64,000 nt of DNA from Codonopsis lanceolata. Its lineage: Eukaryota > Streptophyta > Magnoliopsida > Asterales > Campanulaceae. A program made the position numbers and the translations under genes. This document shows, piece by piece, positions 32,731 to 44,121 of the stretch (positions are counted from its first letter, which is position 1; the number at the start of each line of letters is the position of its first letter). The notes beneath the pieces were generated by a model. It was not told the DNA's origin. It saw only the letters and a list, made by a program, of their open reading frames with translations, and searched no databases. Location: the NCBI GenBank assembly GCA_013146195.2, contig CM028377.1:160344302-160408301 (forward strand). The letters are read 5' to 3'.

Positions 32731-35700
32731 AACACTTTTCTGGAATGTTCGTGGTTTGGGCAATGATCCAACAGTTAGTCGTTTGAAAAGTTTGGTTAAG
32801 CTCCACAAAATTTCTCTTATTGCTGTTTTTGAACCGAAACTTGCCATTGAAAAAGTTAATCTTATCACTTTCGAAACTTCAGGTTCAAGCATTCGTTCTC
32901 TAATTCTTCTAGCTCCATCTGGATTTTTGTGAAATCTTGCTTCTCTTGTAGCTTTCTTTGTGAATCCCCTCAACAATTCTCTCTTAAAATTCAGCATTAT
33001 TCTTGGTCATTTCATGCCTATGTCACATGTGTTTATGCAAGGTGTGATTTAAGGGAGCGCCAAGATTTATGGGAGGATATTATTCGGATCAGTTCTCAAG
33101 TTGCTAATGCCCCGTGGCTGATTGGAGGAGATTTTAATATCATCCTCAATCCTGATGAAAAGGCTGGTGGTAGGGGATGGGATCGTATTGGAGGGTTGGA
33201 ATTTCAAGCCTTTGTATTTCAGCTTCAGGTCTTACAGATTTGGGGTATAATGGTAGTGATTATACATGGTGGAATAAACGGGATGGCTCGGCAACCATAT
33301 TTGAACGCGTAGACCGCATGCTTTGCAACACTAAATGGCTGGACTATTTCCACGCAACCGTGGTTCAACATCTAAACAAAACTTGTTCGGATCATTCCCC
33401 TCTCCTCACTAATATTTCTCAGGGTACTTCTATTACACCGTCCAGTTTTCGGTTCCTCAATACCTGGACTTCTCACTCTACTTTTATGGATACTGTTAGG
33501 GCAGCATGGTTGCCTCACCTTCGGTTCTTTGATGGTCCGCTTTGCTCAGAAACTTCGAGCAACTAAGCTGGCTCTTAAAGCTTGGAATAAAGCTACTTTT
33601 GGCAACATATTTGAGCAGCTTCAAAAGGCTGAGGAGGATGTTATTGAACAAGAACTGTTTTATGAGCTTAACAACTCTAATGCTAATAGATCTAATCTTA
33701 TGGAGGCTCAGGCTCGTCTTCGTCTTCATCTTTCTAGAGAGGAATCTTTCTGGCGTCCGAAATCTCGGATTAAATGGTTAAAAGAGGAGCAAGGAAATAC
33801 CAAGCTTTTTCACGCTTCTGTCAAGCAATCTCGGCGGCGCCTTTTCATTCACAGTATCCATGATGTTGATGGCTCTTTTTTGTCTACGGCGCAAGATATC
33901 AAAGAGGCAGCTATCCGATATTTTAGTGAACAACTTTCCTCCCCTACTGTGGGTCAAAGATTGGATATTAACTTAGATATCATTCCTCACCTGATCACTG
34001 ATGATTGGAACTCCTCCCTTATTGCTCCTCCCGATGCTCAGGAAATCAGACGTGCTGTGAATGATTTGGGAGGTGATAGTGCTGCTGGTCCTGACGGATT
34101 TACTGGTAAATTTTATTCCTTCTGCTGGGATATTATTAAAGAGGATTTTTGTGCTGCTATCTTGGAATTCTTTGCTGGTTTCTCTCTTCCAAAGGCTTGG
34201 TCCAGCACTTTATTAGCTATGATACCCAAGATTCCAACTCCGTCTTCGTTTAAGGATCTCCGCCCAATTAGCCTCTGTAACTTCTGCTCCAAAGTCATCT
34301 CTAAAATCCTATCCTCTCGGCTATCTCATATTCTCCCTCACATCATATCAGATAACCAGAGCGCCTTCACAAAGGGTCGAGTCATCCAAGATAATATCTT
34401 GCTTGCTCAAGAATTGATGAGTCACTTAGGGAAAAAAGTTGATGGTTCTAATGTTATCCTTAAGCTTGACATGGCTAAGGCTTTTGACAGAGTCTCCTGG
34501 CTTTTCTTAATCCAAGTCCTGCGCAAATTTGGATTTCATGAGATATTTATTGACTTGGTTTGGCGCCTTTTATCGGATAATTGGTTTTCTGTGCTTCTCA
34601 ACGGGGAGTCAGTTGGTTTCTTTCCCTCCTCTCGTGGGCTTCGCCAGGGTGACCCGCTCTCTCCCAGTATGTTCATTATCGCCGCCGAAGTGCTTAGCAG
34701 AAGCATTAATAATCTTCATAGCTCAGTTCCTTCTGTTGTTTACTCCTCTATGAGTGGATGTCCCATAGTCTCTCACTTAGCTTTTGCGGACGACGTTATT
34801 ATTTTTTGTAATGGTAGTAAGTCCTCGCTTCTCCATCATAAAGATATTATGTCTGGACAACTTATAAATCGATCTAAAAGCTCCTTCATCATTGCTCCTT
34901 CAACTGATCCAAGTCGCTCCAGTCTCATCTCAAATACCCTTGGTTTTCAAGCAAGCAGCTTGCCCTTCACGTATCTTGGATGTCCCATTTATTTTGGAAG
35001 GAAGAAGAAGCAGTTGTTTGATCCTCTCATCTTGAAGCTTCAGAACAAGATAGATTCCTGGGTTGGGCCTTTTCTCAACAAGGCGGACAGGATTGTCCTA
35101 ATTAATCATGTGCTTCAATCTATCACCATGTACCAAATTGCTTCTATAGATCCTCCAGTCTCGGTTATCAAACTAATTAACAGCATGCTCTCCAATTTTT
35201 TTTGGGGCCAAATTGAGGGGCATAACAAATGTCATTGGGTTTCTTGGCTAGACTGTTGCCGTCCCACTTCAGAGGGAGGTTTGGGGATCTTCTCTTTATC
35301 AAACTCTATCAAAGCTTTTGGTATTAAACTTTGGTGGAGATTCAGATCAGTTAGCAATTTGTGGACTTCATTTCTGCGAGCTAAATATTGCTCTCGATCT
35401 CACCCTTCTATTGCTACTTCTAAGGGTTCTCACATATGGAAGCGAATGTTACTAGCCCGTCCTTTTGCCGAATCTCAAATCAAATGGATTGTGGGTAGTG
35501 GTAACTGTTCTTTATGGAATGATATTTGGCTTCACAGCTCTTGCCTAGTCAGGCCGCCTGAATGCCCTTTGGACTGTGTTAAAGAGTTGTTTCAAGACAC
35601 CCTCTCTCTCAACCATGACATCACCATGTTTCTCTCGTCCATAGTTCTGGATTCTATTCGCTCCCAGCATATCTCCTTAAGTGATGAGGCTGATCGGCCA

Positions 35701-36801
35701 TGCTGGACGCTTCATCCAAAGGGCATCTTCTCTCTCTCTTCGGCAATCTCTCTTCTCTCTATTCCGCGGCCTTCCATGATGTCTTCCGTTTTTCTTTGGC
35801 ATAAACACCTGCCTCGGCACATCAGCATTTTTCATTGGAGGCTCTTCCGTAAACGTCTTCCATTGGATGAAGGTCTTCGGCATAAGGGTTTTGCTCTTGC
35901 TTCCAAATGTCAATCTTTGCCGCCTACTGTAATGAAGAAAGTTTTGATCATGTCTTCCTATCCAGCGATCGCTTCTTCAATCTGGCGTCACTTCCATAAT
36001 TTGGTTGGTATCCCATATCAGTCCTACCCTATTCAACAATTTTGTTTTGCTTGGTGGCTGCATGATAAATCCCTCATATTCCACATTCTCCCATCCTTAA
36101 TTCTCTGGCACTTGTGGAAATTCTGAAACAAAGCGATTTTTGACAATATCAAGATACCCTCCTCCATGCTTATTAATAATATTATCTCTGACCTGAAGTC
36201 CATATTCAGTGCTGCCGGGTATCTTTATGCTGGCTTTGACAACTCGCGGCATTATCTAAAACGTAGTAAACAGATTACTATTCAGGCTGTTAGTTGGATT
36301 CCTCCTCGTCCTGGCTGCTATAAACTTAATGTAGATGGGGCTAGTCGCGGTAACCCAGGCACTGGGGGCGGAGGTGGCATTGTCCGTGATTCAGTTGGTA
36401 ATCTTGTTTTTGCCTTCTCCCGTTATTATGGTCATTGTTCAAATTTGGTTGCTGAGCTTAATTCTCTCCATTACGGAATTACCTGGTTGTCTAATAATGG
36501 TTTTTCAGAAGTCACTATTGAGACTGATTCGAAGGTTCTCTTTGACTGCCTTAGCTCTGGTCACTCCCCTCCATGGGAACATATCTACATTTTTCGCGAT
36601 ATTCTTCGCCTTCGGGCTATTGGGCAGTTTTCTTTCAGTCACTGTTATCGAGAAGCAAACAAAGTAGCAGATAGCCTGGCTAATTTGGCTTGTGACAACA
36701 CCTCGGATTCTTTCTTCTCTTCAGCCTCTAGCGTCAGTACTTTTACTCGGGGTCTTATTCATCTAGATGCCTCCCAAACCCCTTATCTCCGTATTTCTTA
36801 A
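32720..36801 (+). pseudogene. LINE 2 ORF2 (endonuclease, RT, RNase H), frameshifted
   Basis: ATG 32720 starts an APE-type endonuclease (LFWNVRGLGNDP, then GGDFNIILNPDEKAGG near 33125 and SDHSPLL near 33395). Frameshifts near 32890, 33200 and 33540 break the endonuclease. RT is open from 33529 to 36126: SAAGPDGFTGKFY, KDLRPISLCN, LKLDMAKAFDRVSW, GLRQGDPLSP and the AFADD active site near 34785. The zinc-binding tail near 35900 is garbled. A TGA at 36124 interrupts the same frame before an RNase H domain at about 36330-36690 (NVDGASRGNPG, AELNSL, ETDSKVL, REANKVADSLANLA). RNase H in ORF2 is known in a subset of plant L1s. ORF2 would nick the target, copy the RNA and remove it. Confidence 0.88.
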
Positions 36802-36917
36802 TTATTTGCATTGTACTTTCTATTTCGAGGTAAGGCTCCTCTGTCCTCCCATTTATAAGGGCAAGGCTGGTTGTCCCCCTCAAGTTTGTACCTTTATTTC
36901 TTTCTAATAAATCTCCG

Positions 36918-36933
36918 CAGGGTGCCGCCCCTG
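36918..36933 (+). other. Candidate 3'-end hairpin of LINE 2
   Basis: CAGGG-TGCCGC-CCCTG is a perfect five-pair stem shortly before the poly-A, homologous to 29254-29269. Confidence 0.5.
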
Positions 36934-37049
36934 TTTCCTAAAAAAAAAAAAATCCAAAACAAATAACAAATGCGTTCATAATAATCAATAATTTTTATGA
37001 TTACTTGTTTATATTTATATTAACTTTCAAATATATATCAAAAGTGGTC

Positions 37050-37103
37050 TAGCCTGGTGGTAACAAGCTTTGTTGTAAGACAATTTGGTTCAGGTTTGAA
37101 TCT
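37050..37103 (+). other. tRNA-like pol III box A and box B in the hAT-like element
   Basis: TAGCCTGGTGG (37050-37060) fits box A and GGTTTGAATCT (37093-37103) fits box B (consensus GGTTCGANTCC), 32 bases apart. This is the spacing seen at tRNA-derived SINE heads. No complete tRNA cloverleaf is seen. It may be a remnant of a SINE absorbed by the element. Confidence 0.45.
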
Positions 37104-37125
37104 TGCTAATGGTAAAGCCGGCGAT

Positions 37126-37570
37126 GGTGGGCAGTGGCGGTTTTCGGTGGTGGCGGTTTCCAGCGGTGGGTGGAGGCGGTTGATGGCGGTGACATTAGTG
37201 GATAAATCCAATTGATAACCGGTTAATATTCATAATTATCCATTTTGTTAATGGGTGTTAATGGATATTGGGTGTTAATGGATAATAACCAATAAGTCTT
37301 TTATAATGGATATAATAGATAACCCAATGGGTTGGGGCAGTGGCGGTTTCTGGCGGTGGGCAGTGGCGGGCGGTGGTGGTGGCGGTTTCCAGCGGTGGGT
37401 GGAGGCGTTTGATGGCGGTGACATTAGTGGATAAATCCAATTGATAACCGGTTAATATCCATAATTATCCATTTTGTTAATGGGTGTTAATGGATATTGG
37501 GTGTTAATGGATAATAACCAATAAGTCTTTTATAATGGATATAATAGATAACCCAATGGGTTGGATGAAT
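37126..37570 (+). repeat. 230-bp tandem duplication in the hAT-like element
   Basis: GGATAAATCCAATTGATAAC occurs at about 37200 and 37429, and the GGCGGTTTCCAGCGGTGGG block and the AATGGATATTGGGTGTTAAT block recur with the same offset. The two units are nearly identical, so the duplication is young compared with the host copia copy. Confidence 0.85.
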
Positions 37571-37584
37571 TTTTGCCACCCCTA

Positions 37585-37996
37585 ACTGCAGATGATGATA
37601 CCATAAATCCTCTTGCTCCTGACATTGAAGAATATGTCCTCAAGCCTCAATCAGAGTGGACTGAGGAAGATATAATCACTGACGAACTAGATGCTAGAGC
37701 TGTACACATTCTATCAAGTGTTGTTCCTGATGAAAACTACAAACAAATATATGACTGTGTTACTGCTAAAGAAATTTGGGATACTCTTGTTGAATACGTC
37801 GAAGAAGACCAAAACACCAAGGACAACAAACTCTATGACTGTATACAAGAGTTTGATGCCTTCAAAAAGGACCCAAAAGAATCATTGAAGAATGTCTATC
37901 GAGGACCCAAAAGAATCATTGAAGAATGTCTACGATAGATTTCTCGAGGTAAGTAATAGAAATTCTTCTCTTGGTAGTGACCTTATTAAACGGCAT
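37585..37996 (+). pseudogene. Copia gag, second part, with a 34-bp tandem duplication
   Basis: This continues the gag begun at 30299: an acidic segment (EEYVLKPQSEWTEEDIITDE), ARAVHILSSV and AKEIWDTLVEYVEEDQ, the conserved middle of SIRE-type gags. A 34-bp unit beginning GGACCCAAAAGAATCATTG at 37869 is repeated at 37903 and shifts the frame, giving a stop at 37936. The normal continuation (RFLEVSNRN) can be read in another frame. Homology ends near 37996, where a LINE scrap on the other strand begins. Confidence 0.82.
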
Positions 37997-38515
37997 AGCA
38001 ACCTTCGCCCACAAAAAGAGAGCTAATTCAGAATGAAGAAACAAGTTATTTATATTTTCTCTATCATGATTGGTGATGCATCAAACACATTTAGAAGCCA
38101 AACTAATATGTTTCTTGTGAAGCATAAGATCAACCGGAAGAGCCCCATGCAACAAACGCCACATAAAACCACTAACTTTCAACGGGATCCAAGGTTTCCA
38201 TATCTTCTTAGCCCAAGGTAAAATTGGGTGAGAAGTCCGACATCTGTTCCAAAAAGCAGTTGTAGAGAACTGACCCGTGTTGGTTAAAGTACAAACCAGT
38301 TTGTCTTTAATTGTAGGAACCAACACAATATCACGAATAGGATCATGAAGTCTGGCCGGAATTAAAGGCAGGAAGTCCTCCAAGGTAGATAAAGCTTCAT
38401 GAACACGTAAGTTGGAATCTAAAGGGAGGGGACCTTGCAAAATCTCACCGCACCAATTTGTAGTCCAGAAACCCACTTCACCTGCCCCAAGCAGCCATTT
38501 GTAGTACAAAAATGT
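37997..38515 (-). pseudogene. L1-type LINE fragment (zinc-binding RT tail)
   Basis: On the minus strand a 142-residue stretch has WTTNWCGEILQGPLPLDSN, FWNRCRTSHPILPWAKKIW and KVSGFMWRLLHGALPVDLML, the zf-RVT C-terminal region of a plant L1 ORF2. HSELALFLW continues after a stop near 38083. It lacks a poly-A or clear duplications. It looks like a rearranged scrap inserted where the copia gag ends. Confidence 0.75.
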
Positions 38516-38584
38516 TTGCTGACATTTTTAAACTGATTATACTCTTCAAAGTCAATAACAGACATTGCAAAGACTGACAAATAT

Positions 38585-38810
38585 GGTCAGCCGGTAGCTC
38601 ATTGAAATTTTGATTTATCATCCAAGACTCATCTAGCTGACAAATATTGACAGCCATCAGCTGACGATAATTAATTTACATATCTGCTTAGGACTAAGCT
38701 TCAGAACAAATCTTCGGCTGACATCTCTCAAATTCCATCAGCTGACATCTTTTAGCTGACAAAAGAGATTTAGTTGACATAATTTTTATCTCTTAGCTGA
38801 CAACTCAGTG
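38585..38810 (+). repeat. Dispersed AGCTGACA motif array
   Basis: TCAGCTGACATC-like or TAGCTGACAAA-like words occur about eight times in 225 bp (for example near 38632, 38655, 38738, 38753, 38795). Similar words (CAGCCAACTGACC, TCAGCTAACTGACA) lie at the end of the copia LTR (30060-30145), so this may be part of the same element. No coding potential is seen. Confidence 0.5.
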
Positions 38811-39378
38811 ACCGACATTATAGTCACTGCTCGGGTAGCCTCTAATCCCTAAATCAAATTTGATCGTATCTCAGCCAAGATTCTTATTAAATTTATATAT
38901 TTATAATTTTCTATTATTTCCCGCATTTATTTCTCCTTGGAACTCGCGAAGCTTCCTTGAGAAGCCAAAACGACCTTTCCTGTATGCCACCAACTCTGGC
39001 GGTTGAAGTGATGTGCTTGCACAAAAACGGCCCATTATTGTGAAAATAACCTTCTGTCATAAATCACTCTTTTATCACAAAAACCAATATTATGTGTACT
39101 TTTCACTACACTCCATATCTTAGCTTTTAAAACCCACTCACTCACCTTTATAAGCATCCGTACTTATAAAAACCCTTCATATAAATATACCATCTTTACA
39201 CCAGATTCTACACTTCAATTCCTTCTCTTAAATTCTTCTTCTTCTACCTCTTCAACTGTTACTCTTTCAAAACCCTAACCTTAGCTTTTCTGGTATACAT
39301 TCTCTCCCTCTTTGCCTCTTTCCCTCTCTGCCTTCTTTCCTTACTTCATTTTAACTGTTTTTGTCTATTTCAGGAAAA

Positions 39379-40126
39379 TGGCAGCTAATACAGCTGTTGG
39401 ATGTCTCTTGGATGTGGTATCTCTCAACAACGAACCCCTAGGGCTTGAGCTCATCCATATATTAACAGCCTCTGGGTTGATTCCTCTTCTCTCCTTCAAT
39501 ATCAGATCTTACAGTTGCCAGTTGACGGAGGAATTCTTCATGTTTATAGAAGAAACTCCAAATGACCCCTTCTCTCTCACTGGAACTATCAGAGGAATAC
39601 CCATAGTGTTCGACTCTGAAACAATCACTGCTGCCTTTCCAAATCTGTCAGATGACGGTTCAACCATCTACACCATTCTTGAAGAAACCCAACAAGCAGG
39701 CTAGATTACTATGCGAGGAGAAGTTCCCGTGGAACTTGCATTTGACAGGCACAAGCACAGATTTGTTCCTCTGCACTACGCCCTAGCTACTATTCTGGAC
39801 AAATGCCTTATTATCAAATCTAGAGGGCATGACAAGATTACAGAATCTCAGTTGTTCCTCATGGAAGCCATTGTGGAGAACTTTGAAATGAACTGAGGTG
39901 CAGTCTTGGTTGAATGTGTAAAGACTAACATAGCCAAGTACAAGGAGAATATGGCTACTGGTAATCCAAGACTCACGCATCATCTTATTATTAATCATTT
40001 CCTTCGATCTCTTCCAGCTCTTCAGCACCGACTTCTTACCATTGGAGACTTGGAGCCTGTGAGAATTAAAAAGTATATGGGTGTAGACATCAAGCGAGCT
40101 AATGTATCCAGCCGCTTTGGTCAATA
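39379..40126 (+). pseudogene. Retroelement-associated ORF of unknown function, two nonsense codons
   Basis: ATG 39379 begins a protein of about 248 residues (MAANTAVGCLLDVVSLNN). It runs in one frame with TAG at 39702 and TGA at 39894, both readable as mutated Trp codons. Segments include ELIHILTASGLIPLLSFNIR, SLTGTIRGIPIVFDSETI and FDRHKHRFVPLHYALATILD, ending VSSRFGQ. It resembles accessory, non gag-pol proteins found in large plant retrotransposons, but I do not recognise a named family and claim no function. Just upstream are TATAAATATA (39181) and a possible leader intron: donor TGGTATAC at about 39290 and acceptor TATTTCAG ending at 39374, five bases before the ATG. That layout suggests its own transcript. 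Confidence 0.55.
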
Positions 40127-40393
40127 AATCTCCACGGCTCAACCTGGTCGAAGATCTCAAAGGACAAGGACCCCAGCTCTTAAACTTCTCATGCCCCATT
40201 TAGCACACATGCGATAGACTTTTTTTACATTCTCTTGCATAAAGTTTTACTTGCTAATTTGCGATGCATGTTTAAACATTTTGATCGCTCATCTGATATG
40301 TAAAAATATTTAATATCTCATCTTTTTAGATATTTTAAATAAAAGCATATAAATGTTTTATTTTGAAAATAATATTGCCTGATGTCATTTAAT

Positions 40394-40422
40394 AATATAT
40401 ATATATATATATATATACACAC
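40394..40422. repeat. (AT)n/(AC)n microsatellite
   Basis: About 23 bases of AT followed by ACACAC. The surrounding 40130-40860 is AT-rich with no supported gene. Confidence 0.9.
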
Positions 40423-40859
40423 AATAATTAAAGTTTTTATCATTTGCGAATCCTAAAATCACCCGGGTCCATCCGGAGACACAATATCACAAAAAGCATT
40501 ATTTTTTTATGCACATAACATGACCTTATTCATATTTGCTATTGTTAGGTCAAATAGTCAAACATGTAGCATGCATTCTTTATCAATTTTGACCACAAAA
40601 TTTATGCACACACAGTCACGTAGAAAAATTAAAACATGGGTTTGTCATCTCTCTACATCCTTCTGTACACTCATATTTTCTGTTTAGATAAATTTGTGTT
40701 TTATTGCATTCATATGCACAGTCAAAATAGACACAATATACAGTCAACGTACAAGAAATTGATAATCTTTCTTCAAGTAAAATACATGTTTTGCTGTAAA
40801 TTGTTTTGTTATTGTAAACACCTCAATTCCGTACCTCTATTTTATGACATGCCATAAAA

Positions 40860-41382
40860 TATCAAGACTTGTTAAAAAGACTAACTGATGTCAGGTTACA
40901 GGGTCAAAAATGCAAAAAAACGGAAGAATTAATAAACAATGAACAGCAAGGGGCCAAAGTGTCAAAAATGGAAGAAAAAACAAAGGAGTGCGCGGCCTAT
41001 AGACATTATGGGCGCCGCGCCCAAAAGAGCCCCCGACGACGCCCAAAAGACCCCCTAGCAGCGCCAGCAGTTCCCTGTACACTGTTGCAATTAGCTTTTG
41101 GTGTAATTCCTTCAGCGTGCAGTACAAGCATTTTATGCACAGAGATAAAATATCTAATGATCATTCGCTATTAAGGAAGCCCAATCTCATGCTATAAATA
41201 CGAGACTTCGGTCAGTGCTTCAACACACTAATTCTTCCTTCTTCCAGCTGCACGGCTTGCTCTTCTTGCACAGCGTACAACCCTTCTGTGCTTGCTTCCA
41301 CCGGTTGCCTGGGCTGGTTTTCTCCTATAAAAGGAGGCCTCCTCCAACCTTCATTCCACACCCCAGAGACACCAAAGAGCCC

Positions 41383-41422
<40 letters not shown>

Positions 41423-43247
41423 CCTTCCTTGTGAAGTGAGCTTAAGGCAGCAGCCTTCTTCCTCCCTTGCCTTGTACAAGCGAGCCTTCGACCCTCGGCC
41501 TCCTGCCCTCGCGGTAACCTACTCCCTTGCCCGAGCAAGTGATAAGCTTATTATTTTCTACTATTTTCATAAATTTTCCGGAATTTTATTGGTTATTTTG
41601 GGCTTTGGTTGATAACTAATTGCATTTGAGATATTATTTTTATGTATTTTCATGCTTCATGTAGGTATCTCAAAGATATTCGAGTTTCTATGGCTCAATA
41701 CGTGCAAATCGAGGACATCCCGGGCTCCAATGTTAAGTTTGGGGACTTGCCGTTAAAGTCCGTCAAAGGTTTCAAAGGGCAGCAGCCTAACGGAGGCTGA
41801 AATCTCTAACTGAGGACTAAAATGTAAAGTCTGGGGGAATAGGGTCTTCGGCAATGCATTCAAGAAGACGAGGCGGCGCTAAATTCTCGAAGGCAGGCAC
41901 CTGAGCAATTAATGAAAAGATGAATTCATTAATGCGTTGTCTTCACATCATCGCCCACGTCGCCGGTTCCTAGCCGACCCGCGGCCCTCTATTCCGGATC
42001 CGGGTCACCGCGTGCACTCCCCCATCATGACCCTCCAGCCCATCCTTCACCCACTCCCTCTCACAAACCTCACCCATTTCACTGGCGACCAGCGCTCTTG
42101 GTCCGACCCCGACCTGCCACGACCCACTCCTCTTTTTCTTTACCCTTTTTGCCCCTAAATTTATTTAACCTTCCTAAATTACCCCCTAATCCCTATCGGC
42201 CTTTGGGGGAGATACCGAGAGCCGATTTTTCGGGCGGACAACAGTGAGGGGTTTGAACAGAAGCGAGGTGGGGTTTTTGAGCGAACGAGGTGGAACAAAG
42301 AATCACAAGGCTGGAACAAGCAGGAATTGAAGGAGAAACTTGGAGCAAGAAGAAAGAGATTTCAACCGCCATTTTCATTTTTGTAATTTCCTCTCCTCTC
42401 CATTGTTTCTCCATTGTTGCTCAAGCCAAGACTAGGTTTTTATCATTTCCTCAATTGAAAAGTATTGTGCACTTTAATCTCTATTTTTATTTAATGTCAA
42501 TACTTTTCATTGAAGATTTGATTCATTTCCTTAGCATCATGAACTAAATTAATTGCCTAGGGTTTTGATATATATATTGGCTTGGATGTTGTGATTTAAA
42601 TTTGGGGCTTTGTTATTAATTTCTATTCACTTGTTTTTGGGTATTATGTTGTGTTCTTAATGCTTGTAATGATTTGATCACCCATTACATGATTTTAGAA
42701 ATTGTTTAGTGCATGAAAGTGACTTGATAATTTTGGAAAATACAACATAGTTGTTTTGAGTTGGGTTAATCTAAGTTATTAACCCTCTTTAAAATAGTCA
42801 ATTGGAGTTTTGTGTTTGGACGCGATTAATTGGATAAATTCATACGAAGCGAAAGCCCGTGAATTTATACCGTTAATTAGCACCGTTATACGAAGCGAAA
42901 GCCCTTAACGGTGATTTTTGAATCCCCGACTTCCAAAAAATGGAATAGTTTTAATAGCAACCCCCTATTAAATCACAACGGAAGAGCCAATTGAAAATCA
43001 AAACCCTAGATCCTCTCTCATTGAAGCCAACCTCAATTTAATATTGCTTTATTTAATTTCTTGCTTTAGCTTAGTTAATTAGTTAATTCACTAAAAATCG
43101 ATCGTCTAAATATAGTTGAAATTGCAACGTACTTGGTACTCATTAAAAACAACCAATTTGCTTCCTCGTGGGATCGACACTCTACTTACCACTCTATTAC
43201 TTGTTTGACCGGGTAATCTTGCCCGTGTTGCGTTCGCGCGACCAACA
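40860..43247 (+). mobile_element. Degenerate Ty3/gypsy LTR material, Tat/Ogre-like
   Basis: TATA-like TATAAATA (41193) and TATAAAAGGAGG (41325) precede a CT-rich leader. A purine tract AAAGTCTGGGGGAA lies near 41827-41840. From about 42300 the sequence has the feel of a Tat/Ogre R-U5 region: the word TACGAAGCGAAAGCCC occurs twice (about 42842 and 42890), and the end reads CCTCGTGGGATCGACACTC then GCGTTCGCGCGACCAACA, a phrase typical of the 3' end of such LTRs. No primer site or coding region follows. Element boundaries are not resolved, and two different LTR remnants may abut near 41840. Confidence 0.4.
41385..41419. repeat. (CT)n microsatellite
   Basis: About 17 uninterrupted CT units in the leader-like region. 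They create spurious Ser-Leu and Glu-Arg ORFs on the two strands. Confidence 0.95.
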
Positions 43248-43683
43248 GCAAGCGCGCCCCTTCATTCCTCACACCCGACGAGTCGATCTAAAAAGTCAAA
43301 AGGCACAGTCATGCTGCCCGGATAACGACAATGATGATAACACAATGATGATAATACAACAACAAGGATAAAAAGACTTTCTCTTTCGAGGAGAAGATAG
43401 GGAGAGCACGCCAGAAACTACGAACGCCTAGTGGGTTAAAACCTAAGCTTATATACCGGGATCAGAATTTCACGCTACAAGAGATAGGTACCCATTCATT
43501 ATTATGTCCCGTAGTTAATTAAAATAATGATAATAGATAAATTATATTATTAATGTCATCTGTAAATAATGTGATAATTAGTTTATATATATATTGTTTA
43601 TATAGAATAAATGTAGATAATAATATTTTTATTATGTTTGTAATTATTATGTGTAAATGATATAGATGAAAAAAATGTAGTAT

Positions 43684-43724
<41 letters not shown>

Positions 43725-43899
43725 AATAGGAAATAGCATGTTTAGATAACTGCCAACGCACCTTAAATGGTAAAATGAAAAAATGGTCGTTATTATACCC
43801 AAAAAATAGACATGGGGAATACTAGCATAGCCAAGTCCTTGTCTTCCTTTATTCCCAAAGGTCTCTGATGTGGGAGAGGGAGATCATTGACAGACATTG
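43248..43899. other. Non-coding AT-rich stretch with a (GT)n(TA)n microsatellite
   Basis: No coding region is supported. 43684-43694 is GT-rich and 43694-43719 is a TA run. The sequence at 43250-43480 may be internal debris of the preceding gypsy element, but no domain is recognisable. Confidence 0.6.
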
Positions 43900-44121
43900 A
43901 AGTTCCAACTTCTTATGTCTTAGAGTAGTTGCCAGGGTTGAGCTCATCATTATAGCCTGAGCTTATTTTGTCTCAACTAGGCTTTTGGCTTGATAGAATA
44001 CCATCAAAGGTTTCCTTACAGCTGTTCCATGAGTCGATGGTCTTTTGTAAGCCATATTTCTCTTTGTTCAGCCCCTCAATGTGCACAACGAGGCAAGCAA
44101 CTTTGTCCAACATGACTTTGT

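Larger units (their letters stand above)
31228..36952 (+). mobile_element. Near full-length plant L1 LINE with RNase H (LINE 2), TSD about 12-14 bp
   Basis: The element has a 5' UTR, ORF1, overlapping ORF2, a 3' UTR and poly-A (36940-36952). TCCAAAACAAAT occurs at 31216-31227 and again right after the poly-A (36953-36964), as expected for target-primed reverse transcription. It sits inside the hAT-like element. The 3' UTR matches LINE 1 (GGGCAAGGCTGGTTGTCCCC in both). Confidence 0.88.
30496..37584. mobile_element. hAT-like non-autonomous element, TSD ACTGCAGA, carrying a LINE
   Basis: The ends are TAGGGGTGGCAA and TTGCCACCCCTA, a perfect 12-bp inverted repeat of the TAGGGGTGGCAA type common in plant hAT elements. 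Exact 8-bp duplications ACTGCAGA (30488-30495 and 37585-37592) flank it. Without the inserted LINE it is about 1.35 kb. No transposase is present. The interior holds ATGGGTRTTAATGGATA-like subterminal repeats on both sides, a CA-rich tract (30733-30815) and a 230-bp tandem duplication on the right. Confidence 0.92.

Noticed and set aside
41212..41538. ORFs rich in Ser-Leu or Glu-Arg on both strands
   Set aside because: They are produced by the (CT)n microsatellite at 41385-41419; no domain and no homologous frame.
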